From NCBI GenBank assembly GCA_007556525.1, contig SWJS01000006.1, positions 30,154-94,153 of the forward strand: a stretch of DNA of 64,000 nt, in the 5' to 3' direction. Of the stretch, positions 56,736-64,000 are shown piece after piece. The stretch comes from Lysobacteraceae bacterium CU05-9. GTDB taxonomy: Bacteria; Pseudomonadota; Gammaproteobacteria; Xanthomonadales; Xanthomonadaceae. The notes beneath the pieces were generated by a model. It saw only the letters and a program-made list of their open reading frames with translations, made no database searches and had not been told where the DNA came from. The position numbers and the translations under genes are program-made. Numbering within the stretch: the first letter of the stretch is position 1; each line of letters opens with the position of its first letter.

Positions 56736-57681
56736 TGGCAGCCACCCACGCAGACAACGCACGCGCATGCGCATCCGAATCATTGAGACACGGAATGTAA
56801 CGCAGCTCGCAGCCGAGAGCTTCGAGTTTCTCGCGGATGCCCATGTTCACTTCCTCGAGCGTTTCGAGACAATCGACCGCAAAGCCCGGCGCCACGATGT
56901 CAATCACGCGCGCACCTTCGGCGGCCATCATCAACAACGTCGCTTCGGTTGCAGGTGTGAGCCATTCTTCCCGGCCAAAACGCGACTGATACGTCAACGT
57001 CCATTCTTTCAGATGCAGACCCAAACGGCGTGCGATTTCTAGGGCGGAAAATTCGTTTTGTTCGGGATACGGGTCGCCGTTGTCAGCAAACCGCTTCGGG
57101 ATGCCATGGAACGAAAACACGAGGTGCTCACCGGAGCCGTGCTCGGAACGGAACGAACGGATCGACTCCGCGATGGCGTCGAGCCAACCGGAATACGCAA
57201 AGTAAGGTGGCACGACGCGAGCCGCAGGAGCGACCGCATCAACGACATCTTGCACGGACGCGACGGTCGAGACGGAATATTGCGGATACAACGGCAGCAC
57301 GCGGATGTCTTCTACGCCGGCGGCAGCCCACGACGCAAGCAACTTGGTCATGGACGGCGAACCGTAACGCATCGCGGGAGCGACGACCCAGTCGGGGCGG
57401 ATGGTGACGATTTTGGCAGCTAAAGAAGACGTGTAATGAGCCAGCGGCGAACCCTCAGGAAGCCAGATTTCCGCGTATTTGCGCGAGACGGGGCGGGAGC
57501 GGATCGGCAAAATCACCCCATGCAAAATCGGCAGCCACTTCCAGCGGGCGAGGTCCACCACGCGGATATCGCTGAGAAATTCCTTTAAATAAGCGCGAAC
57601 GGCGGCGGGCGTCGGAGCGTCCGGCGTGCCGAGATTCACGACCATGATGTGGGGTTTGGAAACTGAAGCGGCATCAAGCAT
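56728..57681 (-). CDS. hemH: Ferrochelatase HemH
   Basis: 317 aa. Family motifs: VVNLGTPDAPTPAAVRAYLKEFLSD (about 14-38) and FSFHGIPKRFADNGDPY (about 195-211) with the catalytic His. Also VIDIVAPGFAVDCLETLEE with the conserved Glu. It inserts iron into protoporphyrin IX, the last step of heme synthesis. It is divergent from tatA by 72 bp and overlaps the downstream hydrolase. Confidence 0.95.
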   Translation of the reverse strand: MLDAASVSKPHIMVVNLGTPDAPTPAAVRAYLKEFLSDIRVVDLARWKWLPILHGVILPIRSRPVSRKYAEIWLPEGSPLAHYTSSLAAKIVTIRPDWVVAPAMRYGSPSMTKLLASWAAAGVEDIRVLPLYPQYSVSTVASVQDVVDAVAPAARVVPPYFAYSGWLDAIAESIRSFRSEHGSGEHLVFSFHGIPKRFADNGDPYPEQNEFSALEIARRLGLHLKEWTLTYQSRFGREEWLTPATEATLLMMAAEGARVIDIVAPGFAVDCLETLEEVNMGIREKLEALGCELRYIPCLNDSDAHARALSAWVAANA

Positions 57682-57753
57682 GTGTATAGGATGCCAGCAA
57701 AGTGCGGTATTCTGTTAGTCCCCCTTTTTTCGTGAAGAAACCACAGGTTAGAT

Positions 57754-57951
57754 ATGGGTTTGAGTTTTTGGCATCTGGTCGTTTTGCTGATTGTTGTCGT
57801 GCTGGTGTTTGGTACGAAGCGTCTGCGCAATGCCGGCAAGGACCTCGGCGAAGCGGTGAAGGGTTTCAAGGAAGGCATGAATGGCGACGACGCCAACACT
57901 GCCAACAAGACCTTGCCTCCAACCGACAAGACTGACGACACGCAACCGTAA
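57754..57951 (+). CDS. tatA: Twin-arginine translocase subunit TatA
   Basis: 65 aa. N-terminal membrane helix ([23 protein letters not shown]), amphipathic helix [16 protein letters not shown] and an acidic tail. It forms the pore of the Tat export system. It heads tatA-tatB-tatC; tatB is 43 bp downstream. Confidence 0.93.
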   Translation: MGLSFWHLVVLLIVVVLVFGTKRLRNAGKDLGEAVKGFKEGMNGDDANTANKTLPPTDKTDDTQP

Positions 57952-57994
57952 GCCGTGCCGTCCGCCGCTGACGACGCCGTGTGAGTAGATAGAA

Positions 57995-58282
57995 GTGTTT
58001 GACGTTGGCTTCAGCGAACTGGTGATGATTTTCGTGGTGGCGCTCATCGTCCTCGGACCTGAGCGTTTGCCGAAGGCTGCCCGCTTCGTGGGATTGTGGA
58101 TTCGAAGGGCGCGCGCGCAATGGTATGCCGTGAAGTCGGAACTCGAAAATGAAATTGCCGACGACGAATTGAAACGCTCCCTAAGGGAAACCCAGGAAGC
58201 CCTGAAGAACGCGGAAACGGAACTGCGCAAGCAAGCCAGCGAATTGCAGCAAGACATCAAAGACACCGGTGAGCCGAAATGA
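57995..58282 (+). CDS. tatB: Twin-arginine translocase subunit TatB
   Basis: 95 aa from a GTG start (VFDVGFSELVMIFVVALIVLGPERLP). The Gly-Pro hinge and long amphipathic helix are TatB-like. It receives signal peptides from TatC. The stop overlaps the tatC start by 4 bp. Confidence 0.92.
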   Translation: MFDVGFSELVMIFVVALIVLGPERLPKAARFVGLWIRRARAQWYAVKSELENEIADDELKRSLRETQEALKNAETELRKQASELQQDIKDTGEPK

Positions 58283-59043
58283 GCGAACTCCCGGCACATC
58301 CACCTGAAGAGAATTCACGCCTCATCGATCATCTCCTCGAGATGCGGACGCGTCTGCTGAGAAGCCTGATCGTATTCGGCATCGTGGCGGCAGCAATGCT
58401 CCCCTTCGCGAACAAGATCTACGGCTACCTCGCGCAACCCCTCCTCGACCGCTTGCCGGAAGGTGGGAAGCTCATTGCGATTGATGTGGCGTCGCCGTTT
58501 TTTGTGCCGTTGAAGTTGGTGCTCGTTGTCGCGGTGCTCATCTGCGTGCCGTGGTTCCTGTATCAGGCGTGGGCGTTCGTGGCGCCGGGTCTATATCAGC
58601 GCGAAAAGCGCATGGCCAAGCCCATCCTCGTCAGCGCCGTCGCGTTGTTTTATCTCGGCTGTGCGTTCGCGTACTTCCTCGTGTTGCCGACGGTGTTTGG
58701 TTTCATGGCCAAAACCACTCCCGAAGGCGTCAGCATGATGACTGACATCAACCACTATCTCGACTTCACGCTCGTGATTTTCCTGGCCTTCGGACTGTGT
58801 TTCGAAGTTCCGGTCGCGTTGGTGATTCTGGTCGTGTTGGGCCTGGTCACACCGGCGCAGCTGAGGGAGTGGCGCGGGTATGCGATTGTGGGGATTTTTG
58901 CAGTGGCTGCCGTTCTGACACCGCCGGACGTGCTTTCGCAGTTGCTATTGGCGTTCCCGATGATGGCGTTGTACGAGCTCGGAATCCTCGCTGGTAGTTG
59001 GTTGAAGCCAAAAAACTCGCAAGTCACCGACACCTTGGGTTAA
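58279..59043 (+). CDS. tatC: Twin-arginine translocase subunit TatC
   Basis: 254 aa with six membrane segments. Typical TatC residues: HLLEMRTRLLRS near 18-29 and FVAPGLYQREKRMAKPIL (about 98-115), and FGLCFEVPVALV. It recognises the twin-arginine signal. It is the last gene of tatABC. Confidence 0.95.
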   Translation: MSELPAHPPEENSRLIDHLLEMRTRLLRSLIVFGIVAAAMLPFANKIYGYLAQPLLDRLPEGGKLIAIDVASPFFVPLKLVLVVAVLICVPWFLYQAWAFVAPGLYQREKRMAKPILVSAVALFYLGCAFAYFLVLPTVFGFMAKTTPEGVSMMTDINHYLDFTLVIFLAFGLCFEVPVALVILVVLGLVTPAQLREWRGYAIVGIFAVAAVLTPPDVLSQLLLAFPMMALYELGILAGSWLKPKNSQVTDTLG

Positions 59044-59134
59044 ACTAAACGGGTTTCGGTGGCGGTTCAGGTTGAATGGCTCACCGCTTAGATATTGCCG
59101 TGACTGTGGGTCACACGAATTTATTAGGTGCTTT

Positions 59135-59644
59135 GTGCGTAACTACGATCTTGAATTCCTGAAGCGTTTCTCGATGGTCATGGCTTTCCTGATTGCTTTG
59201 GCGGTCTTGTTGGTTTTCCTTGCGAGCCATCTGTCGAAGACCATTCCACCGGAAGTTTTGAACTCCGCTCAGGCTCAAGTTGAGAACCGCATTGCTCCGA
59301 CGGGCACCGTTTATGCCGGCGCTGAAGGTGAAGAGTTGAAGGCCGCTTCGGCGCAAGCTGCTCTGGATCGCGCGAAGGCGAACGTTGCATTCGGCGGTTC
59401 GCTGGACGGCAAGGTTGTTTACGACGGTTTGTGCGGCGCTTGCCACACGAGCGGTTCGGGCGGCGCACCGACGTTGGCCGGCGGTCAATTCAAGGCACGT
59501 TTGTCGAAGGGCGAAGACTTGTTGATCAAGCACGCAATTGAAGGCTTCACCGGCGCTGCCGGCGTGATGCCACCACGCGGCGGTAACCCTTCGGTTTCCG
59601 ACGAACAAATCAAGGCCACCGTTGAGTGGATGCTGGCTCAATAA
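59135..59644 (+). CDS. Membrane-anchored cytochrome c5
   Basis: 169 aa from GTG 59135 (VRNYDLEFLKRFSMVMAFLIAL), a start I chose because relatives begin MRNYDxEFLKRFS; AGG lies 6 bp ahead. One membrane anchor (about 14-34) and a single heme site CGACH (about 114-118) with the Met in GVMPPRGG as likely sixth ligand. It carries electrons at the inner membrane. It is followed at 59657 by a hydrolase. Confidence 0.88.
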   Translation: MRNYDLEFLKRFSMVMAFLIALAVLLVFLASHLSKTIPPEVLNSAQAQVENRIAPTGTVYAGAEGEELKAASAQAALDRAKANVAFGGSLDGKVVYDGLCGACHTSGSGGAPTLAGGQFKARLSKGEDLLIKHAIEGFTGAAGVMPPRGGNPSVSDEQIKATVEWMLAQ

Positions 59645-59656
59645 GTTGAGCTCGCG

Positions 59657-60301
59657 ATGACGATCCAGATCCCGGGCCCGATCGGTCCGCTTGAAGCCAT
59701 CGTCGAAGGACCTGAAGAAGGCGTCACGCCTCAGCCGGTCATCTGCATCATTTGCCATCCGCTCTCGACCGAGGGCGGATCTCTGCATAACAAGGTCGTC
59801 ACCATGACGTCGCGCGCTCTGCGCGAAAGCGGTGTCTCGACCATTCGCTTCAACTTCCGTTGCGTCGGTGGTTCCATCGGCGAATTCGATCACGGTCAAG
59901 GCGAATCCGAAGATCTTGTGGCTGTCGCCGCATACGCCGCCGAAAATTTCCCGGACCACGAATTGTGGCTCGCTGGTTTTAGCTTCGGTGCTTATGTCTC
60001 CATCAAAAATGCCAAGCGCCTCAACGCGAAGTTCCTCATTTCGATTGCACCGCCGGTGGGTCGTGATTGGGATTTTGCAGCGATCGATTTGCCGGAGTGT
60101 CCGTGGTTGATCGTGCAAGGTGATGCGGATGAGATCGTGGATCCGGAGAAGGTCTACGAGTGGGTTTCGTCGTTGACGGATCTCGCGGAGCCGCCGGAGT
60201 TGGTGAAGGTGCCGGAGACAACGCATTTTTTCCATCGTCGTTTGATGGATCTCCGCGGCGTTATCAAAAACAGCATCAAGCGCCACCTTCCTAACGCATG
60301 A
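59657..60301 (+). CDS. COG2945-type alpha/beta-hydrolase
   Basis: 214 aa. It has CHPLSTEGGSLHNKVVTMTSRAL (about 33-55), FRCVGGSIGEFDHGQGE and the nucleophile GFSFGAYVS (about 107-115), with WLIVQGDADEIVDP and TTHFFHR supplying Asp and His. COG2945 members are soluble hydrolases of unknown substrate. It overlaps zapE by 4 bp (ATGA). Confidence 0.88.
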   Translation: MTIQIPGPIGPLEAIVEGPEEGVTPQPVICIICHPLSTEGGSLHNKVVTMTSRALRESGVSTIRFNFRCVGGSIGEFDHGQGESEDLVAVAAYAAENFPDHELWLAGFSFGAYVSIKNAKRLNAKFLISIAPPVGRDWDFAAIDLPECPWLIVQGDADEIVDPEKVYEWVSSLTDLAEPPELVKVPETTHFFHRRLMDLRGVIKNSIKRHLPNA

Positions 60302-61389
60302 AGCCGTCGCAGCGCTATGCGCAGGGCGTCGCGGAAGGTTCATGGTCCAACGATCCGGCGCAGTTACTCGCTTTAGTTTCTCTCGACCGGATCTACGATG
60401 AGTTGCAGCGTCCTATCGCGCGCCCGTCGTTGTTCGGCCGTCTCTTCTCTCGGGACTCATCCGATGTCGCCGGCGTCCGAGGGCTGTATCTGTATGGTTC
60501 GGTCGGTCGCGGCAAAACTTTCCTCGTCGACCTGCTCTACGACGTTGTGCCGTCGTCTGTCCCCAAAAAACGCACTCACTTCCACCGTTTCATGCGTGAC
60601 ATCCATGCTCGGTTGCGTGCGCATCAGGGTGAGTCGGATCCGTTGGTTCCCGTCGCGCGTGAGATCGCCGCGTCGTCGCGGTTGTTGGTGCTTGACGAGT
60701 TCTTCGTCAACGACATTGGCGATGCGATGTTGCTCGGCCGGTTGCTCGACGTGTTGTTCGCGTCCGGCGTGACGTTGGTGACGACGTCGAACATCGAGCC
60801 CGACGGTTTATACAAAGACGGGCTGCAGCGTGACGGTTTTCTTCCCGCCATCCGCGCTTTGAAAACTCACTGCGACGTGGTCTTCCTCGACAGTCCGTTG
60901 GATTATCGGATGCGGGCGTTGACGCAGTCGCCGGTTTATCGCGCGCCGTTGGATGCTTCGTCGGACGCGTGGCTTTCGGGTCGCTTCGCTGAGCTCACTG
61001 GCGGCAAGCCCTCGGTGCGCAACAATCTCATGATCAACGACCGCAAAATCCCCGTCCGCGCCGCCGTCGATGGTGTCGCGTGGTTTGATTTTGCTGGGTT
61101 GTGCGAAGGTCCGCGTTCGCCGTCGGACTACATCGAAATCGCCGTCGAGTTCCCCACGGTGTTGGTTGGCGACGTGCCGTTGTTCGACGGTTCCAACGAT
61201 GACGCCGGCCGACGCTTCATCTACTTCATCGACGAAATGTACGACCGCGGCATCAACGTCGTGCTAACCGCCGCCGCCGAACCCCTGTCGCTGTGTTCGT
61301 CATCTCGGTTAGCGATGCCCTTCGAGCGCACCGCCTCGCGCCTGGTCGAAATGCAGTCCCTCGAATATCTCGCCCACTCGCGCAACTGA
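60298..61389 (+). CDS. zapE: Cell-division ATPase ZapE (AFG1-like)
   Basis: 363 aa. Walker A GSVGRGKTFLVDLLYD (about 63-78), RTHFHRFMRDIHARL, Walker B LLVLDEFFVNDIGDAMLLGRLL, and sensor region VTTSNIEPDGLYKDGLQRDGFLPAI. ZapE modulates FtsZ at constriction and may also act in ubiquinone synthesis or protein turnover. It is coupled to the upstream hydrolase. A palindrome array starts one base after its stop. Confidence 0.93.
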   Translation: MKPSQRYAQGVAEGSWSNDPAQLLALVSLDRIYDELQRPIARPSLFGRLFSRDSSDVAGVRGLYLYGSVGRGKTFLVDLLYDVVPSSVPKKRTHFHRFMRDIHARLRAHQGESDPLVPVAREIAASSRLLVLDEFFVNDIGDAMLLGRLLDVLFASGVTLVTTSNIEPDGLYKDGLQRDGFLPAIRALKTHCDVVFLDSPLDYRMRALTQSPVYRAPLDASSDAWLSGRFAELTGGKPSVRNNLMINDRKIPVRAAVDGVAWFDFAGLCEGPRSPSDYIEIAVEFPTVLVGDVPLFDGSNDDAGRRFIYFIDEMYDRGINVVLTAAAEPLSLCSSSRLAMPFERTASRLVEMQSLEYLAHSRN

Positions 61390-61687
61390 TGTTGCAATTG
61401 TCACAATTGCAACATTTGTAACAGAGCTGAGTTGGGTCGTCCCTGCCTCGTGTCACAAATGTTGCTGACAGAAACAATTGTTTCTGCAGGTGCGGAAACA
61501 ATTGTTTCCAGTGGTTACAAATGTTTCCGCCCGAATTAGGCGAGTGGTTTGCCGCGGGTGTAACAAACGCATCAGCTTGCATCACTTTGCTTCAGTCTGC
61601 TTCAGCGCGTTACGTTTGTAACACCGCACGGGTGAGCATCATCGAAGGTGTCCACATTTGTGGGGAATGACTACATTTGTGGACCAC
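61390..61687. repeat. Palindrome array, locus E (largest, between zapE and APC permease)
   Basis: This fills the convergent gap 61390-61692. Perfect palindrome with 11-bp arms TGTTGCAATTG/CAATTGCAACA (61390-61414); CAGAAACAATTGTTTCTG (61469-61486); GGAAACAATTGTTTCC (61494-61509); GGTTACAAATGTTTCC (61513-61528). Then GGTGTAACAAACG and CGTTACGTTTGTAACACC arms enclose a heptad-like GCATCAGCTTGCATCACTTT stretch (61556-61625). Two CACATTTGTGG-type sites follow (61650-61687). Confidence 0.88.
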
Positions 61688-61692
61688 GCCGG

Positions 61693-63027
61693 CTAAGCGA
61701 GTGGTTTGCCGGAGAAGCGGCGCAGGCCTTCGATGACGAAGTAGATGGCGAGCAGTGCGGCGAGAGCGATGCCGATCGCGCGCCACTCTGCGGACGGCAA
61801 CGTGTAGAGGATGCCGCCCATGATCAGCACGGACAGTAAGGGCACGAGAGGGCCGAGGGGCATGAGGAAGGGGGTGCCTTTTTCGCGGAGGTCTATGGAT
61901 TGTGCGCGCCAGGAAGCGATGCAGACGATCACGTAGACCAGACAGTTCGCGGCGCCGGACATGATGGCGAGCGCTTCGAAGTTGCCGCGGGCCGCCAGGA
62001 AAAACGCAATCCCCGCATGCACGAACAACGCCACGCGCGGCACGTGGTAGCGCGTATCGACGCGGCCAATGGCGGATGGCAGGAAACCGTCACGACCCAG
62101 CGCGAACAGCAGGCGCGACGACGCGAACAAATTGCCCATGAGGAAGCCCAGCATGGAGACGCAGGCGGTCAGCAACAAAAGAGTTTTGGCGATGGGCAAA
62201 AACGTCCCAGCCGCATCCGCAATCGGCGTGGTGGAGCCGGCCAACGAAGCTTTGGCCAGGCCTTGAGTGACGATCTGCAAGCCGACGTACAACAACACGA
62301 CCAACATGATGGCGATCGCGGTGGCGCGCGGGATGTTGCGCGACGCGTCCTTCACTTCGCCCGACGGAATCAGCGCGGTCTCGATGCCGGAATACGCGAA
62401 GATCACGAGAATCATCGCCGGCCCCATCGCTGCCCAAGACGGCACATCCGTAAACGACACGAACGACCAATCCACGAAAAACATCCCGACGATCGTCAAG
62501 ATGAATAGCGGCGTGAGTTTCAACGCAGCCAACGTGTTGATCGCGCGCGTGCCGAGTTTGACGCCGAACGCATTCAATGCCAGCAGCAAAATATACACCG
62601 ACGCCAGCACAAGCACGCGTGTCGAGCCGGAACCAACCGATGGGAAAAACTTCGCCAGCTGATCAATCAGCGCGGCAGCGACGCCACCGGAAGATGCGAC
62701 GTTGCAGATCCACATCAGTGCGCCGGCGATGAAGCCGACCAGCGAGCCGAACACCGCGCGACCGTAAGTGTAGGGTCCGCCCGTCGCTGCAGCGCGCGAA
62801 CCGATCGCGGCGAAGCACATCGAGATCGGGATGATCGCGAGTGCGCCAAAGACGAAGGCGAGAGGTGCCGCCGTGCCGAGCCGATCATACAGACGCGCGG
62901 GCATCGCAAAAATGCCGGCCCCAACAATGATGTTGATGATGGCGGCGGCAAGCGCGTACGGACCGATGGCCTGCACGAGAGATTGTTCGGCTTCCTGCGG
63001 CGAACGCGCGACGTGAGTTTTTGACAT
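61693..63027 (-). CDS. APC-superfamily amino acid/amine permease
   Basis: 444 aa with about 12 membrane segments. The N-terminal NIIVGAGIFAMPARLYDRLG (about 34-53) is the substrate-site helix of APC transporters, followed by GGPYTYGRAVFGSLVGFIAG. IFAYSGIETALIPSGEVKDASRNIPRAT (about 217-244) is the next signature. It probably imports amino acids; which ones is unknown. It is convergent with zapE and divergent from queF (17 bp). Confidence 0.9.
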   Translation of the reverse strand: MSKTHVARSPQEAEQSLVQAIGPYALAAAIINIIVGAGIFAMPARLYDRLGTAAPLAFVFGALAIIPISMCFAAIGSRAAATGGPYTYGRAVFGSLVGFIAGALMWICNVASSGGVAAALIDQLAKFFPSVGSGSTRVLVLASVYILLLALNAFGVKLGTRAINTLAALKLTPLFILTIVGMFFVDWSFVSFTDVPSWAAMGPAMILVIFAYSGIETALIPSGEVKDASRNIPRATAIAIMLVVLLYVGLQIVTQGLAKASLAGSTTPIADAAGTFLPIAKTLLLLTACVSMLGFLMGNLFASSRLLFALGRDGFLPSAIGRVDTRYHVPRVALFVHAGIAFFLAARGNFEALAIMSGAANCLVYVIVCIASWRAQSIDLREKGTPFLMPLGPLVPLLSVLIMGGILYTLPSAEWRAIGIALAALLAIYFVIEGLRRFSGKPLA

Positions 63028-63043
63028 GACATAGAATTAAGAC

Positions 63044-63892
63044 ATGAATCGCCCACAAGACTCAACACTTGGCCAGTCCGTCGAATATCCGCAGACCTAT
63101 GATCCCGGGCTGCTGTTTCCGATTCCGCGCGCGCATGGTCGCAAGGATCTGGTGTGTGCGAAAACCGGCGAAGAGTTCATGCCCTTCATGGGGCACGATC
63201 GGTGGCATGCGTATGAGTTGAGTTGGCTCGACATGAAGGGCAAGCCGATGGTTGAGACGGCGACGATTACGGTGCCGGCGTTTTCGCCGTTTTTGATTGA
63301 GTCGAAATCGCTGAAGTTGTATCTCAACTCGTTCAACAACGTGCGCATGGAGTCGCGCGATGTGCTGCTCGAACACATCGACAATGATTTGAGCGCGGTG
63401 GCGGGCACGGATGTCGAAGTGACGTGGGGCTTGCCGCCGATGATGAAGCCGGGCGATCCGGGATTCACATTGAAAGGTGCCAAAACATACGACCTCGATG
63501 CGCAGGACATCGCCATCGATAGATACGGGCCACCCGATGCGAAGTTGCTGAAATTGAGCGGCGCGCGGGACGGCAAGGAAGTTGTTTTTTCGAGGTTATT
63601 GAAGTCGAATTGTCCGGTGACGAGTCAGCCGGATTGGGCGACCATACGCATCGCATACGCGGGGCCACAGTTGGACCATGAAGCGCTGCTGCGATACATC
63701 ATCAGCTTCCGCAATCACAATGAATTTCATGAGCAGTGTGTGGAGAGGATTTTTTGCGATTTGCATGCGCTCGGCATCAACGACCTCAGCGTGGATGCGC
63801 GCTACACACGGCGTGGCGGGCTGGATATCAATCCGTGGCGGGCGAGTCCTGGGCACGTGATTCCGGCGGCGGGACGCGATGAAAGGCAGTAG
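63044..63892 (+). CDS. queF: NADPH-dependent preQ0 reductase QueF
   Basis: 282 aa, the length of the long proteobacterial form. Nucleophile Cys190 lies in LLKSNCPVTSQPDW, and the NADPH/substrate motif ESKSLKLYLNS is at about 86-96; EFHEQCVERIFCDL supplies the conserved His/Glu. It makes preQ1 for queuosine in tRNA. No other queuosine gene is in the window. Confidence 0.95.
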   Translation: MNRPQDSTLGQSVEYPQTYDPGLLFPIPRAHGRKDLVCAKTGEEFMPFMGHDRWHAYELSWLDMKGKPMVETATITVPAFSPFLIESKSLKLYLNSFNNVRMESRDVLLEHIDNDLSAVAGTDVEVTWGLPPMMKPGDPGFTLKGAKTYDLDAQDIAIDRYGPPDAKLLKLSGARDGKEVVFSRLLKSNCPVTSQPDWATIRIAYAGPQLDHEALLRYIISFRNHNEFHEQCVERIFCDLHALGINDLSVDARYTRRGGLDINPWRASPGHVIPAAGRDERQ

Positions 63893-63994
63893 ACATTCAT
63901 TCAGCAAATAGCCACATAGGACAATGATTTCTTAACGGAGGTCATGTAATTATTTGACCGTGTTCCACACTTTTTCAAAAATGGAGACGAGAGA

Positions 63995-64000
63995 ATGAAC
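63995..64000 (+). CDS. Possible start of a further gene (cut by window edge)
   Basis: ATGAAC at the right edge follows GGAG by 8 bp (63983-63986). Only two codons are visible, so nothing can be said of the product. 63893-63994 is AT-rich spacer. Confidence 0.3.

Noticed and set aside
59111-60343. Minus-strand reading frame of 410 codons
   Set aside because: Antisense to cytochrome c5 and the COG2945 hydrolase, both well supported.
61390-61687. CRISPR-like interpretation of the palindrome arrays
   Set aside because: Repeats are 14-18 bp with changing arms, there are no regular 30-40 bp spacers, and no cas gene is present.

Overview
The window looks like a chromosomal segment around the replication origin of a gammaproteobacterium of the Xanthomonadales (Lysobacterales). 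Supporting signs are the minus-strand block dnaA-dnaN-recF-gyrB, followed by an M48 lipoprotein peptidase, a TPR protein, tonB-exbB-exbD-exbD, pdxJ, cls and fbp. As remembered, this order is close to the first genes of Xanthomonas chromosomes. An Ax21-family outer-membrane protein and phhA beside an Lrp regulator point the same way. The genus cannot be fixed. No rRNA, tRNA, CRISPR, prophage or insertion sequence was seen.

Layout. 1-1.5 kb: start of a large DUF11-repeat exported protein (runs off the left edge) with a 381-bp tandem duplication. 1.9-10 kb: M16 peptidase, TrmL, Ax21, an esterase, a lipoprotein, a CPBP protease, a MaoC-like protein and a decayed flavoprotein gene. 10.3-11 kb: HepT-MntA toxin-antitoxin pair. 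11-14.8 kb: mnmE-yidC-rnpA-rpmH (minus). 15-19.1 kb: the full Mla phospholipid-transport operon mlaF-E-D-C-B-A. 19-24 kb: rmuC, an unknown membrane-anchored protein and an 805-aa TPR protein. 24-31 kb: small TonB-C-terminal-domain-like exported proteins, an RlmI-like methyltransferase, rhomboid and patatin-like proteins, Lrp/phhA and a RelE-type toxin-antitoxin pair. 31-33.5 kb: a cluster of unknown genes plus a frameshifted remnant. 33.6-39 kb: dinB, fbp, a receiver-only response regulator, cls, pdxJ. 39-44 kb: the TonB system, TPR protein and M48 peptidase. 44-51 kb: gyrB, recF, dnaN, dnaA, with a DnaA-box cluster between dnaN and dnaA. 51-64 kb: folE, an MFS transporter, ttcA, rdgC, a zinc peptidase, hemH, tatABC, cytochrome c5, a hydrolase, zapE, an APC permease and queF.

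The most unusual content is intergenic. (1) Five loci carry arrays of short palindromes built on a core ACA(A/T)(A/T)TGT with changing flanks, in places spaced by 9 bp; two of them share an identical 35-bp internal block. (2) At least eight gene 3' ends carry degenerate heptamer-phased arrays (for example CCCATTT-CCCGTTT-CCCATCT-CCCTTTT and TAGCTGT-TAGCTAC-TAGCTCT). I do not recognise either family as a named element of this group. They are the best candidates here for something undescribed.

Working together: the Mla proteins, CPBP protease, M16/M48 peptidases, YidC, Tat and TonB systems form an envelope-maintenance and export set. dnaA/dnaN/recF/gyrB/rdgC/rmuC/dinB form a replication and repair set. 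Lrp-phhA and folE serve aromatic amino acid and pterin metabolism. Start codons were often moved inward from the longest reading frame, using ribosome-binding sites and family length; each case is stated.
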